Shown: positions 9,487 through 20,002 of the stretch, one piece after another
Layout of the letters: each line of letters opens with the position of its first letter
How positions within the stretch are numbered: position 1 is the stretch's first letter
Source: Planoprotostelium fungivorum
Taxonomy: Eukaryota > Evosea > Variosea > Cavosteliida > Cavosteliaceae
Length of the DNA stretch: 64,000 nt
Assembly (NCBI GenBank): GCA_003024175.1
Contig: MDYQ01000015.1
Coordinates: 124,001-188,000, forward strand
Reading direction: 5' to 3'
Translations under genes and position numbers: made by a program
Notes under the pieces: model-generated
Seen by the model: only the letters and a program-made list of their open reading frames with translations
The model's database searches: none
Told to the model about the DNA's origin: nothing

Positions 9487-11225
9487 ATGAGAGCCGCCGT
9501 CCTCCTTCTGGCCCTCTTTGCCGTCGCTTACGCTCAGACTCAGTGTTCAGACACCGTCCCTTGCCCAGCTCCCTTGGTGATAATCTTTCCTCCTTATCAT
9601 CCATCGTGGATCCATTCTGACGGAAAGACAGTGTTGTAGCAAGTGGGGATGGTGTGGAATCGGTGAAGCATGGTGAATCTTTCGTTGTGAATCATCCGAT
9701 ATCTCCACGGGCATAGTCTGATATCGACGTTTCAGGTGTGGAAACCAGCCAACAAAACCCACACCTACGACTGCCAATCCAACTACCGCAACTCCAACCA
9801 CCGCTAATCCCACCACGGTCACACCAACTACTGCGAATCCCACCACCGCCACACCTACCACCGCTAATCCCACAACGGCTACACCCACCTTCACTCGTAA
9901 GCCAAACCCCAACAAATCACTGGTCGCAGCTTACTGGGGACAAGACACGAGTGAGAGATAATGCGATCGAGTTGAGACTCACCGTGATTACAGTTGGAAT
10001 CCATGATGCCAACAACTTGCAGAAGAACATCGACTTTTACTGCGACGATGACACGTATGATATCATCATAGCCGCTTTCGTTCCAGATTACTTTGGTCCA
10101 GACAAGTACAACGGAGTCTCTCTCCCCGTACTCAACCTCGCCAACTCGTGAGTCCATCTCGACATCATCGACCGGTTCGCCTTCTGACGTGAATACAGCT
10201 GCGACAACACCACCACCCAGTTCCCCCACACTCTCAATTGCCCACACCTCGTTCCAGGAATCAAAAAGTGCCAGGCTAATGGAAAGAAGGTGAAGTCATC
10301 TTTCTCATACGTCATCATCCCATCATCGATCATCACCTCCCTCATCTCGATGGCAACACGAATTCATCCTCCATCACTCGCTCACGTCCTCGTCAGGTCC
10401 TCCTCTCCATCGGTGGTGCCACCGGATTCTCCTCGTTCCCCTCGGAACAGTCCGCGAGAGACTTCGCCGGCACCCTGTGGAACATGTTCTTGGGCGGAGT
10501 TGACTCGGGTTTTCCGAGGCCCCTCGGAGATGCCGTCTTCGACGGAATCGACTTTGACATTGAGAGTGAGTCACTCATACGTGTGAGGTAGATCTGACTC
10601 GTTGTAGACGGCGGAAAGGCTTATTACGACGTGCTCGCCCGCGAGCTGAAGGAGAAATACTTCAAGATGATTCCTGGAAGACAGTTCTACTTGTCTTCTG
10701 CTCCTCAGTGTGAATTCCCTGATCGTATGCTGGGTGACGTATTAGAGACCGGTCTATTCGATTACGTCTTCATCCAGGTGTTTTATTTCATTTTATTCTT
10801 TTCTCACCATCTGACGTGGAGTGTAGTTCTACAACAACTGGTGCGGTGTGAAGAACTATGGAAACCAAGTGAGGAGGGTGGATGTAAAGGTGGCTGATGA
10901 GATGACAGTGGGCGTGGAACTGGCCCACTTGGGAGGCTCTGGCCGCGAAGCACCCAGGCATGCAATTGTTCTTGGGAGTCCCTGCTGATACTTACGCTGG
11001 TGGAGGTGATGATCTCCATCATCCATCAACTACCATCATCATCCGTCTCCGCCAGCATCCTCGGTTGACGTGAGAACAGGTTACGTTGATGTCAACGGAT
11101 TGAGCAAGATCCTGGATGACATCAGCAAGAGTCCTTACTACGGAGGTGTCATGATCTGGGACGCCACCGTGTCGAAGGTCAACGGATTCGGAGAGGCTCT
11201 GGCCAAGATCGTGCATTCTAAATAA
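9487..11225 (+). CDS. Secreted chitinase: hevein-type chitin-binding domain plus GH18
   Basis: It cuts chitin outside the cell or in food vacuoles. The start at 9487 gives a signal peptide (MRAAVLLLALFAVAYAQ). Split over three small exons is a CBM18 hevein-like domain, QCSDTVPC...CCSKWGWCGIGEAWCG, with the Ser and aromatic residues that hold GlcNAc. A Thr-Pro-Asn-Ala-rich linker follows (about 9753-9890). The GH18 barrel starts LVAAYWGQD, continues VLLSIGGATGFSSF, and has the catalytic DGIDFDIE with the acid Glu codon at 10562-10564. LFDYVFIQFYNN and GGVMIWDA close the barrel. It ends AKIVHSK at 11225. This is the plant/fungal class III (hevamine-like) layout of about 400 residues. It fits an amoeba that eats fungi (inference). 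Confidence 0.92.
9753..9890 (+). repeat. Tandem repeat coding the Thr/Pro linker of the chitinase
   Basis: Near-identical units of about 24-27 bases code for TTANPTTATP-like repeats joining the chitin-binding and catalytic domains. The linker is likely O-glycosylated and prone to copy-number change. Confidence 0.7.
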
Positions 11226-11717
11226 ACATCCGAGACTCTGACAAAGAGTGAGAGTGAAATCGCACAATGTAGCTTCGTATGAGGAGGCTGAGAAGATGAG
11301 CAACGTGTGGGTGAGATGATGGCGAGCATGATGCCAGAGGTACCCACTCAGGTGAATGAGGTGAGTGGTATTTCACATCAATGACAACATTTTTGACGTG
11401 CTGTCATTTGAACACCTGGTATGGCGAAGTGAAACGAAGATATTAGTACGTAGTTTATCGCGACGTGATGACGTTGTTATTCGAGTGCAACACCAGATTC
11501 TCCTCCAATACCCGTTCCTGATGTGAAGCGAGTTAAAGTTAAATTCAAATCAACGCCTATTTATTGCACGAATGATGGCGGTACATACTTTATAAGAATC
11601 TTCTATCGTCAAAGGCTATGCCGACTCAAATGGCCCCCCAGTCTCATTCTTCCTCTGCCCTCCACGGTCTTCAACAGAGGTTCTTTTTTATGACAGTCCA
11701 CCAAATCAATGAGTGAT
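11226..11717. other. Convergent 3' intergenic region
   Basis: This is 492 bases between the chitinase stop and the SH2 gene stop. No coding stretch with family motifs or splice logic was seen on either strand. It becomes AT-richer around 11440-11600. Confidence 0.5.
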
Positions 11718-12457
11718 TCATAAGTCCTTCCATCTGCTATCGTCATCAGCTCTTGATTTCACGATCGCGTCACCCAGATCGAAGCTCATCCGGCCTTCCA
11801 ACTTCTCTCCAGTAAATCTCCAGTGATAACAGACACCGTAGATATCGATGGCGGACAAAGAATATGTCTTGGGAGTGCTGCTGAAACGTAATAAGAAAGT
11901 GTTGGCTCGACCACAATCTTTCAGCACATTCATAGCTGCCGCTGCATCCATGTGACCGAAGAAGTACGGACAGTCTACTACCTGTAGGATATCTTCTATC
12001 GTGTAACCCTGCATGCACATCATTAGACGGGATATGACGGAACGATCAAAATAAGTACTTCTCACGTCTGTCTTTTCGTCCTCTCTGACGAAAGGTGTGA
12101 ACCATTGTATGAACTTCTGGTAGTCCGATAGGCTGACGCTGTCCTTCTTTTTGAGGAAGGGGTGAAGAGAGTGCACCTGCTGTTCGTCCCGTCAATCACC
12201 ACGTACATCGTCTCCCATCAACTCACGAAAGGCCTTGCACCAGTTGTTCCGCTGAGGACTTGAGCAAAGGATATCCAAGGTAGACTCTTCTCGTTCTCAA
12301 ATGCCTTCAACATCATCTCCTGCTGCATGATGGATCTGATGCTTTTTTGTGGAACTTTTGCGGAGAGTACGCATCTTTCGTCCCTCGATGCGAAATTGTT
12401 GATCCAACGCGATGATGGGGATATACGTTGCTCTCGCGAGGAAGTTGAAGGTTTCAT
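11718..12457 (-). CDS. SH2-domain protein without a kinase domain
   Basis: SH2 domains bind phosphotyrosine. The chosen start at 12457 opens a basic segment (MKPSTSSREQRISPSSRW). A first intron with a clear branch motif (ggtgattgacg) joins ARPF to QVHSLHPFLKKKDSV. The stretch YQKFIQWFTPFVREDEKTD, an intron, and GYTIEDILQ follow. They look like the EF-hand/linker regions that precede SH2 in Cbl or STAT proteins. The SH2 domain reads YFFGHMDAAAAMNVLKDC then NTFLLRFSSTPKTYSLSAID, where FLLRFS holds the phosphate-binding arginine. The protein ends RWKDL at 11718 soon after SH2. No RING or kinase domain is visible. The open frame continues upstream of 12457 with more basic residues, so the N-terminus may be longer. 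Confidence 0.68.
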
Positions 12458-12609
12458 GACATTTCGCCGCCTTTGATGTCGCTGTGGCGCCTTTCTGTCA
12501 TGGAAAAATGGATTTTGAACTCATATTCATTCTTGTTGAGGTCACGTCATCCACACTCAAAAAGGTCATAAATCGACTCCAGGGTAATAAGAAACGATGA
12601 CATTGTTGT

Positions 12610-13587
12610 CTATTGCAGGGCGTACATTCTGACGGGAAACAATTCCTTTGGAAAATTTGGCTGCACTTTCACTTGCAACACCTTCAAGCCGGTCTCAGTG
12701 AAGAGTTGTCTGAGGTGTGAGTCTGATCTGCGATGAGTCAGACATGGAAAATGTAGACGTTTCTGAGATCACCTGGTGATGCTGCTGTCCGTTTTATCGA
12801 CGATGAATCCATCTTTGCGCGTGGTGTTCTCTTTGAGGACGATGATTCCGTCCGGTAGTAGAGCCTTCTGGCATCGGCGGAAAAATTCTACAAAGTCTTT
12901 ATCTGCATCATCGTCAGATCAGATGGGATAAATGTTGATCAAACGTGATGCGAGAAGGTGAGGATTGATCACGGTCACCTGAAAGATGTCCGGCAACCCA
13001 TTGTATCCATATGAGATCGTATCGGTTCTCTGTAAAGTCGAAGTCTTGCATTCCCTTGGCAAAAAAGTTTCCCATCTTCTCATCTTTCAACATCTCTCTC
13101 GCCTTCTCCACAAAGGCTTCGTTTTGTTCCAGGAGATCCACTCGATCGAAGAGGGGGAGGAGCAGGTTCTTCGTCACTCGACCAATACCAGCTCCGCAAT
13201 CTGATGCACTGTTAACTCGAGATTATTTAGACGTCTACCTAGTGCGCGCGTCGTGTTCATCTTCTTTCCATTCTTTCCTGAAATGAACTCGGACAGAAAC
13301 ATCTTGCTTCCTTTGACATCTTCTGTCGTGATGTGTGCAAATCCTCCCAACATACCATCGACAGTGGCATCTACTGACTAACAAGTAATCAGTGAATCAT
13401 CATCTCATCTTCTCCTCGCCTTCCAGTATTCATCTGTTTAAGACAATGAATGAGGTGATTCAATCGAACATGGCCCACCTGCTTTGCTGTACCATTCTGG
13501 TTTATCTTCAGTTTGCCACAGCTCTTGTAATCCCTTGTATTTCTTTCCTTCGCTATCAGCTCCCTTCTCGTCAAAAGTCTTTTCCAT
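12610..13587 (-). CDS. NTMT1: Protein N-terminal (alpha-N) methyltransferase
   Basis: It methylates the alpha-amino group of proteins exposing an X-Pro-Lys N-terminus (such as RCC1 and ribosomal proteins in other organisms), using S-adenosylmethionine. The start at 13587 reads MEKTFDEKGADSEGKKYKGL then EWYSKAG. Exons further on give NGMLGGFAHI-like and SKMFLSEFI segments, then IGRVTKNLLLPLFDRVDLLE (the SAM-binding strand and acidic end) and YDLIWIQWVAGHLS, a hallmark of this family. Near 12850-12790 is VLKENTTRKDGFIVDKTDSS, and the last exon ends FPKELFPVRMYALQ at 12610. All blocks are in the family order and the length (about 240 residues) is normal. It is on the same strand as the SH2 gene, 152 bases away. 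Confidence 0.9.
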
Positions 13588-13959
13588 TCTGAATGGATCG
13601 GCTGCGATGCAAAGTTTCTGATGATCGAACCACAGAAAAATCTCGAACTTTCAACTTGAAATTCTTAATCTGACGGTGATCATCGCAGAGAGCATACTGG
13701 ACTGGGTATATCAGCTTATAGATTGTACAGACTACCGTGGTAACCACGTGGCTACTTAATAGGTACCCGACGTCGCGTCGCGTGAACACTTACAACTCTA
13801 AAGAAAGATAGACCTACCTTCAGCTGCAGTGATAAAAGATTTCTCATGGCTAGTGACAAACTTTCGTTCACAAATCGAAAAATATCAAAGATGATACGTT
13901 GTAGAGCCAACTTTGGCGCCACAACCAACTTCAAACAGGTCATCTTCCATACGAGCAAC
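13588..13959. other. Divergent promoter region (methyltransferase / Myb-like)
   Basis: This is 372 bases between two divergent starts. An upstream in-frame ATG at 13846 could lengthen the Myb-like protein by 38 residues, but that part looks like untranslated leader. No other gene is seen. Confidence 0.4.
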
Positions 13960-14557
13960 ATGACTGAAGAGTTATCTCAACAGGAGATCCAGCGAAGAGA
14001 TTGGGTCATCCAAATGCGATTGAAACTCACTAACCCTGAGATGCTCAATTCAGACGGCACTCTCTGTCAAGAGTGAGACGTTTGAAGATATCAAAGGTGT
14101 ATGTTTAAAGTCAGATAGTTACTTTAGGCCTCGTAAATTGGCTGAAGCGAAGAAAAGATGGGGAGATCGAGAGAAGAAGTGTGTTATGTCGCTCGGTCTG
14201 AATGGGACTGATTTCGATGATTAGATTATTGATTGCCGGCATCACCAAGCATGGTGTTGGAAACTGGGGACCTATCAAGGACGACTCACTTGCAGAATGG
14301 GATTCGACTGAGTTGAGAGTTAAGACTGCCATGCTCTTTGGTAGACAGTCTCTTAAGAACTACAAGGGCAAGAAATATACAGAGGCTGAGATCGAGAAGG
14401 TGATGATGAAAATGATCATCCACATCACTTGGAGGGAACCCTTGAAGCGACTGACTTTTATTCACAGGAACACGCAGAAAACAAGCGAATAGGACAAGAG
14501 ACTGGACAATGGAAGGGAGGAGTCTTGGTCGCAACTGATGAATACAATAACACTTGA
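13960..14557 (+). CDS. Small Myb/SANT-like protein
   Basis: The start at 13960 reads MTEELSQQEIQRRDWVIQMR. Three introns (about 14073-14128, 14181-14225 and 14400-14465) give a product of about 130 residues. The third exon has ITKHGVGNWGPIKDDSLAEW, the tryptophan-glycine-asparagine-tryptophan pattern of a SANT/Myb repeat second helix. ELRVKTAMLFGRQSLKNYKG follows, in place of the usual third helix. It ends DEYNNT at 14557. A DNA- or chromatin-linked role is likely for the fold, but this is inference. Only one repeat is seen. Confidence 0.6.
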
Positions 14558-14731
14558 TCTCGTCGATTCTATTACCGAAAGATGAGCGCAGGCGATATGA
14601 TGGAGAACAGAGGTTGGTAGATGCATTCGATGAGGAAGGAGTATGTCCTTCCCGTGAGCGGTGTTGAGACAAAAGAATGAAACTCGGTCACGTGAGTTCG
14701 ATCATCATCCGAATCGATAACACAATCAAAG

Positions 14732-17273
14732 ATGGCGACGAGACAATTACATGTGGCCAGAACACTCTTGTCTCAACGCTCCATTACTCCATCTCTCTCG
14801 AGGGTGCACCCCTCTACTCTCACATTGTCATCACGAGGGGTAAATCAACGACTGGTCCCTTGCTTCTTTCGTCAATCTCCTTCATATGTCACAACACCTT
14901 CTCAGCCAAGTGAGATTAGTGCAATTTTTGTTAGTGCATGATTTCCTCGATTACTAACCACATCTTTAGAAAGAGGAATCACAACCAGCGTAGAATCTAC
15001 ATACCAACGAAAGACACCCGTAGAACATGTTCTTCTCAGACCTGATACATACATCGGAGGTGTCGACTCCATAGAGATGGGTGTGTGGCTCGCACCTCTC
15101 TCAACAAAAGAGAAGCTTCCTATTTCCTGGACAGAATCTGCACAATATCCCCCTGGTCTATTCAAGATCTTCGACGAGGTGATGTCATGTGCACCATTTT
15201 TCCCATCATCTCAGGATCATCACACATCACTTGTCACTGCTTCAGATATATCTTCATGCCACTAGAAAGATATCACCTATAACATCTTCGACTACAAAAT
15301 CACACTGACAATGACCTCGATCGTGTTCTGACGTGATGTCACAGGTCTTGGTCAATGCTGCGGACAATAGACAGAGAGACTCCAGCATGCAGAACATCCA
15401 CGTCGAGATAGACAGTAAGAAAGGCATCATCAGCGTCTTCAACGACGGAAGAGGCATTCCGGTCCAGAAGCACAAGACCGAGAATCTATACGTCCCTGAG
15501 CTCATCTTTGGTAACCTCTTCACGGGTTCCAACTTTGACGATCAACAAGCGAAGGTGAGTTATCTTCTGTGTTCACCATCACCATCATCACTTCATCAAC
15601 TTATCACATGAAGACTGGCAACCATCTAAAGAACCCCATTTTCTAATCCACCACAGGTAACGGGAGGTAGAAACGGTTACGGTGCCAAGCTGGCCAACAT
15701 CTTTTCGAAGAAATTTACCGTACAGACCTGTGCCAACGGCTTGTCATACACCCAATCGTGAGCCCACGTCACGTTCGATCGTCCGTCTACAACGTTGTAG
15801 ATGGTCAGAAAATATGAGTGTCAAGGGGGAGCCTATCATAGAAGAAGCAAAAGGAGCCGCAGAGTGGACGAAAATCACGTTCCAGCCGGACCTTGAAAAG
15901 TTCAAGATGCAGTCACTCAACGAGGGAGACATATTGGGTGTTATGGCCAGGAGAGTGTATGATATCGCAGGTGATTCATTCTTCACCACACCGCATCGTG
16001 ACGATCAAATGTTTCTGAATCGATGTATATCTGTTGACAAATAAAAAATATGACGATCTTCAGGTTCGAACGAAGGACTGACTGTCAAGTTGAACGGACA
16101 AACCTTACCTTCTGGCTTTTCTGCGTATCTGAGCCTTTACAACTGGTCATCTCAAACCAAATCGAGTGGAGAATCCAGCGAAATCTCGATTCCTGCCATC
16201 ACAAAAATCAACGCACGATGGCAGGTGAGTCCTTCTCTGTTGTTCGATGAGATGTCTCATACGACATCACAGGTCGGTGTGGAGGTCTCTCAGACGGGAA
16301 CTTTCAACCAAATTTCCTTTGTCAATTCGATCAATACGTCACGAGGTGGTACGCACGTAAACTACGTAACCGATCAGGTAGTCCGCTATCTGTCTGACGA
16401 GTTACGTAAGAAGGACAAAGAGTTCAGATATTCTCCCGCCCAAATCAAGGTGAGAATTGTCCGAGAAGGTTCTGTCTACAACGCTGACGGACGTAGAATC
16501 ATCTGAACGTTTACATCAATTGTCTGGTGGAGAATCCAGCTTTCGACTCTCAAACGAAAGAGACACTCACCACTCGTGCTTCTGTCTTCGGTTCAAAGTG
16601 TCATTTATCCGAGAGGTATTTGATTCTGTCTTATTCTCGTTCGAAAGGATGATTCGTTGCAGATGGTTGAGCGACATGGCACAGAGGACAGGCATTGTAG
16701 ACGAGATATTAAATTGGGCCAGGATGAAACAACAATCTGAACTGTCCGCGAAATCAGGGAGGATGAGCTCCAAAGTGAGTGACACGTGTTCGCGCACGAA
16801 ATTCCAGTCAAACTCAATCTCTGACAGATCGTGGGTATCCCCAAACTGTACGACGCAAATTTGGCGGGAACCCCCCGGTCTAACGAGTGCACGCTCATCA
16901 TCACGGAGGGTGATTCAGCGAAAGCTCTCGCCGTCAGTGGTCTGTCAGTCGTGGGAAGAGATACATACGGAGTGTTTCCTCTCAGGGGTAAGCTTTTGAA
17001 CGTTGCCGAGGCCACACACGCACAGTTGATGGGTAACGTCGAAGTTGCTAATCTCGTCACGATTCTGGGTGAGATTTAATCATCTTTATCTCTACATCTG
17101 CGATGAAATTTCTTCTCTTCGTCTTCCATTTCTCTCCACTCTTCCCATTGAAAAACGAGTCATACTCTCCTTCACAACATCGCTGTAGACTGACCGACTC
17201 TTCAGGTCTCAATTACGAGAAGGAATATGGAAAGAGAGTAGACAGAGATCTCCGCTACGGTCGTGTCATGCTG

Positions 17274-17314
<41 letters not shown>

Positions 17315-19961
17315 TGTCATCAATCTGTTTCATCACTTTTGGCCTTCACTGCTGAAGACAGACGATTTCTTGGAGGAATTCATCACGCCCATCATCAAAG
17401 CGACGAAGGGGAAGAACAAGAAGGTGAGTTATAGAAGAGTCGGGGAAGATTCACAAGGGTAGGTGTTCTTCACCCTGCCCGAGTACAGCAAATGGTACAA
17501 TTCGACGGCAGAGGTGAATGCTAATCCACATTTATCCACGTCTTCCGAACAAATTTGACTCTTCGTTTCCTCTTCTACACCTTTTTCTCCATCGTTCGCC
17601 TTCTTTTTCAAAATTCTCAGTTATACTCTCTCCTCCTCATTCGTTCTACCCTCTCACTTTCTCTCAGGCTCCAAGTTGGACGTCTAAATACTACAAAGGA
17701 TTGGGCACGAACACGGCAGAAGAAGCGAAAGAGTACTTCAAGAACATCGATCAACATAGGATACCTTTCCGTTGGACAGAAGATTCTTCAAATTTGATCG
17801 AGATGGCCTTTCACAAGGAACACGTTGGAGACCGGAAGAATTGGCTCCTAAAATTCCGCGACGATGGAGGTAAGTCAACGCGAGATGACGTAGAGTCAAC
17901 CTTACGTAGAGACCTTTGTTGACCATGGAAAATTGTCCGGAGGATTGAAATATTCGGAGTTCATCGACAAGGAGTTGATCCTATTCTCACATGCTGATCT
18001 GGTGAGATCGATACCTTCTATCATGGATGGCCTCAAGCCCGGGCAGAGGAAGGTAAGCGTTGTATACGAGTTGATGGTAGGTTGTAGATTGAAAAAAATA
18101 GGTCCTTCACGCTTGTTTCAAGAGAAATTTGAAGCAAGAAATCAAGGTAGATCTTTCCCTCTTTTTTTTCATTTCAAATTTTTATTTCTATCATCCAAAT
18201 GCTTTCCGTATGCTCTGATTCAATGGACTCACTGACGACGTTCAGGTGGCTCAGTTGGCAGGTTACGTAGCGGAGAATACGGCCTATCACCACGGTGAAG
18301 CCAGTCTGCATTCGACCATCATCAACATGGCCCAAGACTTTGTCGGTTCGAACAACGTACCCCTACTCTTCCCCTCCGGACAATTCGGCTCCAGGTATCT
18401 TTCCGGCTAAATTCTCACGCCAGAAATCTGACGCGTTGTAGATTGCAGGGAGGTAAAGACGCGGCCTCTGCGAGATATCTCTTCACGAGGTTGAACAAAT
18501 TGACGAGACAATTATTTCCCGAAGAGGACGATGAACTGCTGCAGTACAGAGAAGAAGAGGGTCAAACCATTGAGCCCAAGTACTTCTTACCCATTTTACC
18601 AACCATTCTCATCAACGGAGCTCAAGGTGAGTCTCATGCCTCTTTCTTTCGCAAACGATCGGAGAAAAACAGTATATCTGATGGTAAATAGGAGTGGGTA
18701 CTGGGTGGAGCACTTTCATCCCTTGTTTCTCTCCGCAAGAAGTTGCACAGAATCTCCTCAGAAAAATGAATGGAGAGAGCATGGTCAACATGGTACCCTC
18801 CTACAACGGCTTCAAGGTATCGATGTCGACGCAAAATCTGCCAGAAAGCTGACAGAAGACAGGGTAACATCCAGCAGAAGACCCCCAGCAGCTTCCTCAG
18901 CAGTGGTGTCTTTGAAAAGGTGAGGTATATGCGATGGAGACAAAATTCAATTCGACAGGTTGATCCATCTACAATGAACGTGAAAGAACTACCTATTGGT
19001 GTGTGGGTGGACGATTACAAGGAGCACTTGGATGAGCTCATCAAAAACAAGGTGAACGATTTTATCTCATTTTATTGTGGATCTACAACGAAATAGGTCT
19101 CCGGTGGAGTCAGATCGTACACTATGCAGCATACTTCTGGAAATTCCGCCGAATTTTCCATCAAATTCGGTAAGAACCAGTTGGAGTTGGCGGAGAAGGC
19201 GGGAACTCTATCGAAGAAACTTCGTCTAGATACTTCCATATCCGTCAACAACATGCATCTATTTGATGACAAGGGAGTTCTCACCAGGTGACGAGCATCT
19301 ACAGCATTTTAGATTGACGAGAGGTAGGTTCGAAACTCCTCTGCAGATCATCGATTTGTATTTTCCGGTTCGATTGGAGTTCTATCAGAAGAGGATGGAC
19401 CACCAGATGGTCAGATTAGAGAAGGAGGTAAGAGTGACCGCGATGAATCCTATCTGTAGACGCAGCGTGTATCTTGATCCATCACACAAATATGAGATGG
19501 ATTCCACGTTTTCTATCTTTCGTTTCGATTGACGTGACGAATCAGGTGGAAATACTGAGCAATAAGACGAGGTTCTATCAGATGGTCGCAGATGGAAGTC
19601 TTAAGATCGGAGGTGATCTGTTCTTCTGATTCTCCTCTTTCATATTCTATCTCACATTGATTCACATTTGGAATGTTGATGAAAGATTGACAAAAAAACA
19701 GGAAGATCGAAACCTGAGCTGATCTCTCAATTACGGGCACAAAATTTCGTGCCCACTGGGGAAAAGCCAGAGGATGGCTTCGATTATCTATTGAATGTCC
19801 CCATATACTCGCTCACCAGCGAGAGGATGAACAAGTCAGAGAAGGATAAAGAGGGGAGGGAGAAGGAACTCAGGAGATTGAAGAAGAGCACACCTACTCA
19901 GATATGGAAGGCGGAGTTGCAGGAGCTGATGGACAACATAGAGAAGAATACAGTTGTTTAA
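14732..19961 (+). CDS. topA: DNA topoisomerase II with mitochondrial targeting leader
   Basis: This is an ATP-driven double-strand passage enzyme. The start at 14732 opens a 59-residue Ser/Arg-rich leader without acidic residues ([20 protein letters not shown]...). An intron joins it to the ATPase domain ([19 protein letters not shown], then QVLVNAADN and FNDGRGIPV). The TOPRIM domain has [10 protein letters not shown] (Glu codon 16906-16908) and [12 protein letters not shown], the metal-binding acids. The breakage-reunion domain has [15 protein letters not shown], with the catalytic Tyr codon at 18476-18478, and a stretch matching [17 protein letters not shown] split by an intron. The protein ends [12 protein letters not shown] at 19961 directly after the core. 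It lacks the long charged tail of nuclear enzymes. Dictyostelium TopA is also mitochondrial. About 20 introns are present. It is convergent with the CTDC gene, 41 bases apart. Confidence 0.92.
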
Positions 19962-20002
19962 GGAGCAAACAATCTGAATATACTACATGATTTATCTAAC
20001 TT

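Noticed and set aside
13846-13959. N-terminal extension of the Myb-like protein from the ATG at 13846
   Set aside because: In frame and open, but the added 38 residues look like untranslated leader. The start at 13960 gives a typical acidic N-terminus.
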